Source of the DNA: Toxorhynchites rutilus septentrionalis
Taxonomy: Eukaryota > Arthropoda > Insecta > Diptera > Culicidae
Assembly (NCBI RefSeq): GCF_029784135.1
Contig: NC_073745.1
Location: 108,975,716-109,039,715, forward strand
DNA length: 64,000 nt
Reading direction: 5' to 3'
The notes beneath the pieces were generated by a model. The model saw nothing but the letters and a program-made list of their open reading frames with translations. It did not search any database and was not told where the DNA came from. This document shows positions 10,801-22,800 of the stretch, in pieces. The position numbers and the translations under genes are program-made. Each line of letters begins with the position of its first letter. Within the stretch, counting starts at the first letter, position 1.

Positions 10801-13800
10801 TTTCAAAAAGCTCGATAGCAAGAAGAAACAGCAAATAGTCCAAGATAAACGGTTATGTTTCAACTGTCTTGGTAAAAACTATCAAAGTAAGGACTGCAAG
10901 TCCACCCGAACATGTGCAGTGGCGAGATGTAAACGTCGACATCACACGTTGCTGCATGAACGATCTACTTTGAAGGAGGAACCGGAAGCTAAGAAGGTTC
11001 AGAATCCAGCGGAAAGGGAAACATCAGCCAAAAACACAAGACAAGAAGGAAAACCATCAACGTCAAAGGACATCGAAGTGGAAGAGGAAAGGACAAACCT
11101 GCATGCCGTGAGGAAGAACAAAATATACTTCCAAGTCATTCCAGTAACATTATCAGCAAGAGGGAAATCCCTCGATACTTTCGCCTTTCTCGACCACGGT
11201 TCCTCGAACAGTTTGATTCTTAAAGATGCAGCTGAGGAACTTGAGTTACATGGACCATCCTCACCCCTTAAAATGTTGTGGACCAATGAATCGGAATATT
11301 CTGACCCAGAGAGTCAGCTGGTGTCGTTTGGTATCAAAGGTACTAATAATATAACCCATTCGATGAGAAACGTCCGCACAATCAGAAAACTCTCCTTGCC
11401 GAGACAAACACTGGATTATGATGAATTAAAGGAAAAATACCGTCATCTAAGAGGACTTCCAATCCACGGATATCAAAACGCTAAACCGACCTTGTTAATT
11501 GGGCTAGATCATCCCTTATTATTGACACCAACGAATCAGCGTGTCAGCAAAGAAGGTCCAGTAGCGGCTAAAACACCACTGGGATGAACCATATACGGGA
11601 ACGATAAATTGGAAACAGACTCAATCTTCACGTATATTCAAATGGAGACAGAAACTCTAAGAGAAGAAATTCAAAAATTCTTCTCTACGGAAGAATTTGG
11701 CGTGAAAGTAACGACGATAGACGAACATAGTACCGAAGAAAAACGAGCAGCACAAATAATGGAACAAACGACAACATATCTTGGAAATCAATATGAGATG
11801 GGACTGCTATGGAAACAACCGAGAGTAATAATGCCTTCCACCGAAAGTTACAAGGCTGCCCTCAAACGACTAGAGACAATGGAGACAAAAATGAAGAAGT
11901 CACCAGAATTCGCCAAATGGTACAAAGATAAAATACAAGATTACCTAAAAAAGGGATATGCCAGGAAACTAACATACAAGGAAATAACACAAACTTCCGA
12001 TAAAACGTATTATCTACCACACTTTGCCGTAGAAAATCCAAACAAATCTCCCCGTCTAGTCTTCGATGCCAAATCCAAAGTCCAAGGAGTTTCCTTAAAT
12101 ACAGAACTTTTAACAGGACCAGAAGAATTACCCACGATTCTCGGCGTTCTCATAAGATTCCGTGAAGGGATGTACGCAGTAGCAGGAGACATACGAGAAA
12201 TGTTCTATCAAGTGAGAACAAGAGAAGAGGACCAGGATGCCCTAAGATTCCTATTTAGAGACGAGAATCAAACAATGGGACACTACGTCATGCAAGTTAT
12301 GATATTTGGAGCTACATGCTCCCCCGCCTGTGCACAGTACATAAAAAACAAGAATGCCGATCTATACCATGATAAATATCCACAAGCCGTTGAAGCAATC
12401 AAGTCTATGTATGTGGACGATTTTCTAGATAGCTACCACTCAATAGAGGAAGCAATGAAAACAGTAAACCAGATAATCAAAATCAACGATAATGCCCACT
12501 TTGAATTACGCAACTTCATCTCTAATAATCATGAGATATTGAAAGCGTTACCAGAAAATCGCATATCACCCTCCTGTGAAAGAAAGGAGTTTGAAGAAAA
12601 AACGGCAAAATCAGAACGAGTTCTAGGAGTCTTGTGCGATATAAAATCAGACTCAGTCCAATATAAGATTAACGAGATCAACTGCGAGCATATACCTACC
12701 AAACGAGAAGCATTATCACAAGTAGCCAGAGTATTCGACCCACTTGGGCTAATAGCCCATCTAACCATAGGAGGAAAATTGCTTATGCAAGAAATCTGGA
12801 AGGATGGGACCATTTGGGATGAGAAGATACCTCAACGATTGGTACCGAGATGGAAGCAATGCATATTCAAACTAAAAACCGCGGTCAAACTCGAAATTCC
12901 TCGATGTTATTCAACAAAGTTATCAAATCCCAGTAAAATAGAACTTCACATATTTATGGACGCATCAGAAGATGCATTTGCTGCTGCTTATATTCGGGTC
13001 GAATGTAACCAAGAAGTGGATATCACTTTAATCACTGCCAAAACCAGAGTAGCTCCTACTAAAGGGATGACAATTCCCAGACTTGAATTACAACCCGCAG
13101 TACTCGGAACACGACTAGCTAACACAGTAAAGATGGAAACTAGGTTAAAATTCGATAAACAAGTTATGTGGTCAGACAGCACCACAGTTCTAGCTTGGAT
13201 AAGGAGTGATCACAAGAAATATAAACAATTCGTCCAGAATAGACTAGGAGAAATTCTGGAATCCACAACGGTTATGGACTGGAGATGGGTCCCAACAAAA
13301 CTCAATCCAGCAGACGAAGCAACGAGAGATAAAACTATATCAAACTCCATATGGTTCACTTCCGCTCCCTTCCTGAAATTAGAAGAAGAATATTGGCCTA
13401 CAGAAAAAGTAAAGCCAACAACAACCACGGAAGAGGTGAAAATATTCAAGATAGACCAAATACCCGATGTAAAATTGCAGCTAAATTGGTGTTCAAACTG
13501 GCAGAGGTTGCGGAAAGCCGTAGGATATTGGATCTTCTACGTCCGAAAACTCCAATCGAAAGTGCGAGGAAAACCATACCGAAACTTTGTAACGGTCAGC
13601 GACTACAGAAATTCCGAAATATTGATCATAAAACAAACACAAAGAGAATCATATCCACAAGATTTAATCACGCTAGAAAACAACGGAAGGGTTGAAGTGA
13701 ACAGCTTCATAGCTGAACTAGAACCAACACTTGACAGTGATGGGGTAATAAGAACTACCGGTAGATTGGACAAAGCAAGATCACTACCATACGCGGTCCG

Positions 13801-16800
13801 ACACCTAATAATAATTCCAAATAAGCACCACGTGACCGACCTCATTACGAAGGATCACCACGAGAGATTTCTCCATCGCCAATTGGAAGCAGTAATTGCA
13901 GCGATCAGACTAAACTTCTGGATAGTAAACACCCGCAGTGCAGTTAAACGCGCATTCGCGAAATGTCAGTGGTGTAAAAACCAAAAATCCACCCCGCAAG
14001 CACCTCAAATGGGATTACTACCCGAATGCAGGACTAGCCCTTCAACGAAGGCCTTCATTCACACTGGAATCGATTACTTCGGCCCCATGGAAATTACAGT
14101 CCGCCGGTCAACAGAAAAACGTTGGGGCGCATTATTTACTTGCATGGCTACCAGAGCTGTACACCTAGAACTAGCAGACGATCTTACCACAGACGCTCTT
14201 ATTCGATGCATCCTCACTCTACAATACAGACGTGGCCAAATAAAAGCTATTTACAGCGACAACGGCACAAATATGCAAGGAGCGAGCAACCTCTTCAAGG
14301 CATTGGAAAAAAGAACCGCAAGCAAAGGGATTGAATGGCATTTCATCCCACCCTCAGCATCACATTTTGGCGGTGCTTGGGAGAGAATGGTTCAAGAAAC
14401 CAAAAAACTGCTCAAGCAAAAACTATGGGGAAATTCAAAACCCAATGAAAGTGAATTGAGGCTTGCACTCACGGAAATAGAGTACCTGTTAAACAGTCGC
14501 CCATTAACACATATACCGCTAAACGTGGACGACAACGAACCGCTGACCCCCAATCATTTCCTGCTGCTGATACACCGTACCCGTCATTAAGTGACGTTAA
14601 TAAAGCAGAAGCGAGCAGGAGTCACTGGCTCAAAGTTCAGCATGCCACACAAAACTTCTGGGAACGTTGGACCACAGAATATTTACCAAAGCTAATGAAA
14701 CGCGAAAAATGGAGAAAACCAATGGAACCTCTACAAAAGGATGACATAGTTGTAATGGCCGACGAACAAATTAAAGGAAAATTCCACAAGGGAATAATCA
14801 CCGAAACATATCCATCATCAAGCGGACAAGTGCGATCGGTGACAGTTAAATTCGGAAAGAACCAATTAGTTAGGCCGGCCGTTAAACTTGCAAAACTCGA
14901 TGTGAAGACGCCGAGTACAACCGTCTTCACAGGACATATCAACCTAACAACACTGCCCGATGAGCCTAAGAGAATTAAACGAATGCAAGAGATCGGCCAA
15001 GACAACTTCCAACATTGGGCAAAAAGGCAAAAAATTGATCTCGACAAAGTAAAGGAGCTAGCTAGTCGGATACCTAAGGCTAAACCAAAAAAGCCGATAA
15101 GAAAATCCAAACCTAACATACTGGCAAAATTCCTAACAGCGACTGCACTCCTCTCCGCAATTCAACCAAGTAATACAATAACCATCAACCCAATAAACGA
15201 TCCAGGCATACTTTTTGACCATGATGGATCCTACATGTTAAAACGAGGCATCTGGTACACAAACGTCGATACAAATCTTTCGCCGATGAAGGACCTAACC
15301 ACAATTAACAGAATTTATGAAAATATAACCAATGCTCTGACGAAATTCAGACAAACGGTTCGCGATGACTCCATATTAGAAATGAAAACTTCTATGGAAC
15401 AACAGAAAATGGTAACCACGCAAGAATTGTTGGCCCTCAAGAGACATAAAAGAAGCAAAGGAATATTCGGTTTTCTTAAAGATATTCTATTCGGCGGAGA
15501 CAATATGGAAGAAGAAATCGACGCAATCAAAAATCGCCAAAATTTAGAGATGCATGAAATATCGGACAAAATTATCAAAATGCACGCCAAAAATCATCAG
15601 CTAAATGACTACATCAATAACAAAATACAACATATGAACCTGAAAATCCAAGGGCTGAAAAGAAAATATACAACACAGGCAGCTGAAGATACAGTACGCC
15701 GATTAACCGAGTCTATACTGCTGGCCAACCAGTTCATGGAGAATACGGTAAACAAATACAAGGCTATCCAATCGCACCCATTCAACTATACGGAGACAGA
15801 GAAAATGAAGGAAATAAGTAACCAACTGCCGAATGGATATGAAATTTTAAACGATCCCCTCGGCACACAATTCGGCTTAGAAGAAACAAATGGACATCTC
15901 CATATTACTATGCAAACAGTTATAATAAGCAGCGAAATATACGAATTATTCAGAATCATACCAGTACCCTCGCCAGCAAACCGAACCATCATCGTTTCCG
16001 ATCATAACTTCATCGCAATGAGTCATACGCAGAAGTTCTTCTACCCAGCACCAGATAGAGAACGCTTCAACAAGAGCCATTACATTTCCGATCAACACAC
16101 CCTCAAAACTGAACCAGATTGCATCACAGCGGCACTTCTTAAAATTCATACAAAGGAACAATGTAAACTCGAACAACTACCATACGATTATATGGAAATA
16201 ATACCTCTGGCGAAAGTTAATCAATTTATCTACTACACACACAATCCAAACAGTATAAGAATACACTGTGACAAAACGATAACTCCCAGTTATTACGCGG
16301 CTTTAGTGAAACTAAACACGGATTGCGAGATACAATCAAAGAAAGGCGTAACATATGCAACCATACAAGAAGAAAGTAATACAACAAAATTGTATCATCG
16401 AACCAAAACCGACACTTTATACATGATATGGAACCAAGGAGACAAACCACTCACCAAACAAGATCCAACTGAAGAAGAAGAATCACCTACTATCAACACA
16501 AATTCAAACCACCATGGTTTGATCATAATGATAATCACAATCATCTGTACCACGATATTGGCCGCAATAGTGGCATACTACTTCATCGGCCGAGAAAAGG
16601 AACACACAACAGATGGCCCGATAGCTATCTCCCGTGAGACGACCCCTAGAAGAAGCGAGAGAAGACCACCACCAAGACCAATACCCAGGATCATGATGAC
16701 TAACGAAGCAGATAGTATAATATGAACAAATAACAAAAAAAAAACTATTCCTAGCACAATTGACAAATTTATCGTAATTCTGTCGAGCAGAATTACGGTG

Positions 16801-19800
16801 GGCCGGTATGTCGCCGCTAGCTGAAATCAGCTGTTAGCGTTCGTTCAATTTTCCTTCCACCAGCTGTAAAGCGACAATATGAGCGCGCTGCCGTGCCACT
16901 GACCGAGCGGGGGATCAGATTACAAAGAGCTGATTCATTACGCGCACGCGTTCGCGAGTATGGATATAGGTCAGTTGTGCTAGGATCAGCAATTAGATTT
17001 CGTCGCGGTTTAACCAAACCAGCGACTGGAAGAGAACATACTGTATAAAAAGTATAGCATGGACACATATTCCCGATTCGAAAGGGATACCGAATTTGAA
17101 CGCCCTTTGCTTCCCGGGTGGCAAAATATTATTGAATGAAATTGTAACTCCTTTCACACTGGGAAGTAAGGGGCATCAAAATTGCTGACAATCCATTATC
17201 TTAGTATTTAAGAACCCACAAAGCATGTAAATAATCAGTATCAATAAAGTATCCAAAGAATATTCAAGTAGTATGTTCGGGTCCTCTACATCCGAAAAAG
17301 GTTTTCCTCCGGCGTGAGGAAGTTTACTAAGTTGCATCTTTCACTTCGCTACAAATCCTGAGTTACTCTGTTTCACTTGTGCTGCAAGTGGAACATAGAA
17401 ACTTACAAACAAACTTGGAATTAGAATTGGCCTGTACTGCAGGACGGTTCTAACCAAACCTCTCCCTTGCAAGAAAGTTATCATTGGAGTTCTCGTTACG
17501 CGGGATTTTCATTGTCTAACTTCTGGTTAAGTCTTGGACGGTCTGTTCAGCAGAACGTCGAATACTGACCGGCAACCCAACTCGCGTCGTAAGGTCGGCG
17601 TGTATCGATCGCCTACAGAAAGTTTTTTTTTTTATTTTTGATTATGAGCTCATTCAGACGGTTTTGTCACTCTACACTGCGTTTCACAACAATAGAACCA
17701 CTCATTTTTTCTGAGTTTCCAGAGATATGTAAGAAGTCGGTTAAATTGAAGTATATAGTGTAGAATACTCGAACTTTCTTCATATAAAAGGCTGGCCATT
17801 TGAACTTTATTGTTGTGTTCAGACACGAAATATTCAAAAAATAAAAATTTCAGTGTTTCATAACTATAGAACCAGATGGAGAAACTCTCACTCCTTTACA
17901 AAATTTACGTCAATTTCACATGAATTACAATAAGTTTCTAATTCGTAGGTCATCTTTAGTTCTCAATCAGTTCGAATAACCCATTCGGGGTGGTTTTGAA
18001 CAAGTTACGCCATTTTGTAGTGTGTATTTCGTTGTAAGCAGAGGATACTACTCGTTTAAGCTCTTCAAACCACTCATACTACTTGTAAGCTGCATCTACT
18101 ATTCGTACGATCACTCCTCATAAGTTCCTGACAGGGTTTTGATCTGGTAAACAAGCTGACCAGTCCAGAATCTGAAGCTCCTATTCAACAAAACCATGTC
18201 TTGACTTTCCAGATTTTATGAATTGATGCCAAATTCGGCGGTCAACGATTCGGTAACACTGAAGAAATTCGTGACGTAGTTACATCGTACTTCAAAAAGT
18301 TGGACGCCCTTAGCGCTCGAAATAGAAAAACTCGTGCCACGATATAAAAAAATCCTCGAACGTTACGGCGATTATGTAGAAAAATAGAAAATAAAACATA
18401 GATTACGAAAATCACCTTGTTTTTTGTCCTAACTTTATTTTTCCGCGATTTCTAAGGCACTGAAACTTATATTTTGAACGACCCTCGTAGCTACGCAAAC
18501 CGAAATGTAGCTCTGGAAAACCCAACAAATTCTGTACAATGCTTAAATTATTTTTCAGTCTAGTGTATCCCTTAAACGTTTGAACGTTTCATATTGATAC
18601 GTTTTGCCATCTGATCGATCAAAGTATAGAGTAAATTAGAGGAACACTTTTCATCGCAAATTGTACCAAACCTACAAAATGCTATGCTATGCAAACGCAT
18701 GAAAACCATATTTAACCGTGGAATCCTTTCGTGTTCATGCGCTAGTGGGTATGACGAATGCATTCATACATACACACACTCTAAACGAAAAAAAAACTCG
18801 AACCGTTCAAACGAAAGTCAGATACGACCCTGAATAAGTATAAGGCATAAGTATAATCACCGTTATTTTTCTTGCCTGCAATACATCATCCGAGCTCGGT
18901 GGCCATACAATTGGATTCCTAACACGGACCTCCAGCGTCGATGTCACCTAAGGTTGATTGAAACAAAAATTTGGGAAAATAATTGTATTATATTGGACAT
19001 ACTCCGAGAAAGGCCTCAAATTGATTCTGAAAGGAAGCACGCATATTGATGAGAACCTATCTTGGTGACAAGTCAAGATGATAGCGGGCGATTTACAGCA
19101 GTGAAGATCTGTCACACAGCCCTATGCGTCAGAAAACCAATGTGGAATCAGTAAGTTAGTGCGCAATCATTAAATTGGTAGGAACATTATTTGTTTTATA
19201 ATGTCAAATTATTGCCATGGCAAGAAAAAAAACCACGTGAATCAAATTGAAAAACAACTACTAAAAATGTTTTTGTAGTGTGTTAGAATATTTACTGTAT
19301 GTATGCAAGTGTTGCATTAGATACTAATGTTAGAAGCTAATGTAATCCCAATTCACGTAATTCACGTTTTCTTACTAAGCGCACGTTCATGGGTCCAATC
19401 GCAGAACTGTTCATTGATTGATCTTCTAATCTACCCTTTAAAGTTACCTTTTACTATAAATTTCCTAGTAGTTCTACCAATTCTCTTCATTATAATATCA
19501 GATTGTTTTCAGACCAAATTTGTTTCCGTTTGCTTGATTAGTTCATGAGTTATGCAGATTTTTTTTTCATTTATATGGCAGCCCTCCACTTAGAGAGGAG
19601 GGACGGGGTATGTAACCAACATAGAAACATTTATTGCACCCTAGAACCTCCACATGCCAAATTTGGTTCCATTTGCTTGATTAGTTTTCGAGTTATACAG
19701 GAATTTGGGTTTCATTTGTATGGCAGCCTCCCTCTAGAGAGGGAGAGGAATGTCAATTCACCATAGAAACGTTTCGTGCCCCCTAAAACCTTCACATGTC

Positions 19801-22800
19801 AAATTTGGCTCAATTTTCTTGATTAGTTCTTGAGTTATGGAGAAATTTATTCCTCATTTGTATGACAGCCCCCTCTTAGAAAGGGAGGAGGAGTGTCTAT
19901 TCATCATAGAAACGTTTCTTGTCCCTTGAAACTTTCACATGCTAAATTTGGCACTATTTGCTAGATTTGTTATTGAGTTATGGAGAAATTTATGCTTCAT
20001 TTGTGTGGCAGCCTCCCCTTAGAGAGGGGGGAGGGGTCTCGAACTATCATAAGAACCTTCTCCGGCCCCAAAAACCCCTACATACCATTTTCCATGTAGA
20101 TCGGTTCAGTAGTTTCCGAGTTCATAAAAATTAGTCAGACAGACCAAATCCATTTTTATAGATATATATTAAGCCTATTCTAAGGCTTATTACTAAGCAT
20201 AATGGCCCTATCAATTCAGCTTCTATCATTCAACCAAAGCTACCAAACCATGACAACAAATGTAACACTAACTGGGCACGTGCCAGACTAACACCCGCCA
20301 GCTTACTGTCCGATTACGCAAAATAAGTGATGTTTTGAAACACCAATTAGAGGGTAACCATTCGTTCGACTCAGTTTAGATTCCAATTTGCAATGCGCTT
20401 ACGTTCGAGCTTGTAATGCTTTCGTGTTATTCTGACAACAAGCGAAACAAACACTTTTCTTGTTGTTTGGATACATCGAACAAACAGCAGTAAGTTATTC
20501 GATGTGATGATGGGATGATCTTTCACACTGCGTGAAGTATGAAGTCGGGGGATGAAATGACTTACTTCCGGTCGAGACCTATCGTAACCACTCATCCAAC
20601 TAGTTCTATCGTCGCTAATACTTCATACTTTCTTGCAATAATTGCTGTCCTCCGCAAATTATTCCGAAGCTTCTATCATTCGGCATGTGGCGAATAAAAC
20701 AGTCATAAAATGCACCGACAGTAAATCAGCGGCTAAGTGATTCTCCCGATAGTCCGCTCAGCCTAATGTTATGTTAACTCGAACAAATCGCAACTATCAT
20801 CCATTCATCGATATTCACGAAGTAACAACAGCGATTATTCTCCATTCAGACACTGTGCAATCAGGAAATAGTTGTAACGATCGACACTGTACAACTCAGA
20901 CTTGTAGTGTTCGATTTCGTTGCTTAATATATTACGAGATTAGTTCGAGCGGCTCGGATGATCTATTAACATTACGTCCCAGAGGTAGTCGTCTTACTCG
21001 CACCCTGTGGATTATAATGAAACAAAGCGACCAATTAGGAATGCAAAATGATTAAATTAAAATATCATTTTAGATTTCGTAGCCTAAAGCGATAATTAGT
21101 GTCTGCACTATTGCGAAATCTGGTTGATCTTTCGGAATCACCTGAGCAATTACACGTAAAATAAATGTACATCGTAAACCTGGCTAGTATTGACGGTTGA
21201 CCGCTTCTTCGAAGAATCGTTTCAAATCAAGTCATCATTTCAATGAATTTGAATAAATGATTATGAAAAGTTGGTTTAGATCTGACTATTTTTCTTGAGC
21301 GCTATTTTCTGTAGATGGGCACATAAATTGAACCAATAATCAAGATAAGCTTTTTTGCTCAATTGATTTATGCGATGATTATCACATTTACATTGGGAAA
21401 CAATACGTCTCGTACTACAAGGTGTGTTAGCGGTAGTGTTGTCATAAAGGCAAATCACTTAGTTATGAGAATGGAATTGAAATGTTTGTTGCCAAGTGCA
21501 TAAATTTTGTGTTCCTGATTTTCTTTCAGCTTTGCCAGAGGATGCTCTCACGATGTCTTTTGTTTTGTTTTTGTTCTTTGTTGATGCCGGTAAATCATGG
21601 AAAAGATATTGCACGTCTTCAGTCTTCACGTCTTCAGAAGTATTGACGATATTCCGCTAGCCGTTATGAATGTTGCTCCTAGTGGTGATTGTGTTAATCT
21701 TTATCATATGAATGAACAAAGTCTGTGGGCTCGTCAATTAAGTAAGTTTGAAGAATTTCAAAATTACTTTACGAGCAGTAATGTTGACATAGTATGCGTG
21801 ACTGAAACATGATTAAATGAAAACGTGAGTGCTTCAACAATTGCCGTTGGTAGTTATAGATAGCATCATAAGGAATGAGCGTAAGTCTGGTGGAGGTGGT
21901 GGAATTTGCATTTATTACAAATTTTGTATTGGTTGCAGGGTTATTGCTGTTTCCAATGTTCTGATCGAACTGGGTGATAGTGACTGTATCCAATATGTAT
22001 TTATCGAAATTAGAGTGAATCATCAAAAATGTTTGCTTAGTGTGATTGAAGAAAATACTTAGGGACTATAATCGTATTAATGTTCATGATTTGCAAAACA
22101 TTTCAAATAACTTGCATTGGACCCTACTGTATAGAATCACTGATTCTGATTTGGCCCTCGATTTCTTCTCGATTTCAAGCATATTATTGGGATTTATGAA
22201 AACTGTGTTCCTTTAAGAGCCCATAGTCCCAAAGCTAATGCACCTTGGTTCAATAATAACATTTTAAATGCTATGATAGCTAGAGTTGTTGCATATCGCC
22301 AATGGACGAGTAGTAGAAGTTCTCAGGATCATTCTCAGTTTAAAAGACTTTGTAATAAGGTATCTCTATTAGTTACCAAGCCAAAGCAAACTATATATCA
22401 GCCGATTTAGAATGTGCGACTTCAAGTAAATAATTTTGGATGAAACTAAAACGAAACTTGTTTTTTAAACTCTTTTGTTTCAGATACCCAGAAGGGCTGG
22501 AATCGTGTATGCCATGGGACAACTGTTTTTTGAACCCTATCACTTCATCAGTTCTTAACTATTCTAGTTATGAATATTTTTTCTCCGTTTAATTTTTGTT
22601 TTATTGTTAAAAGATAGATGAGCAAATGTTGATATAATGAATAGTAAAAGTATTCTGTGTTTTATTTTTACGGAGTTCGAAAAAACATCCGAAACTCGTG
22701 TCTCTACACTGGAATTTCCCCTTAACTTGTTTGAACAATCTTTGTCCGATTATCATTTTATGTTCGCTGCCCAAGGTTTTTGAGAAAATTTTGAAAATCC

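Larger units (their letters stand above)
8687..17617 (+). mobile_element. BEL/Pao LTR retrotransposon with env-like region, nearly complete
   Basis: Two LTRs of 807 and 809 bp flank a 7.3-kb interior. Both start TGTCGCCGCTAGCTG and end ...CA. The 5-bp direct repeat GAAAG lies immediately outside (8682-8686 and 17618-17622), showing one integration event. The interior has a PHD-finger gag with DUF1759-type domain and CCHC knuckles, an aspartic protease, RT with YVDD, RNase H, an HHCC/DDE integrase and a C-terminal env-like protein. The order gag-protease-RT-RH-IN and the YVDD box place it in BEL/Pao (family Belpaoviridae). It is antisense to the host gene, 925 bp from exon 3. Two lesions (TGA at 11585-11587, frameshift near 14563) make this copy probably non-autonomous. 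Confidence 0.95.

Noticed and set aside
11609..11642. Separate pol start codon
   Set aside because: The frame begins with TTG here; the conserved sequence is continuous with gag apart from the TGA, so no independent start is needed.
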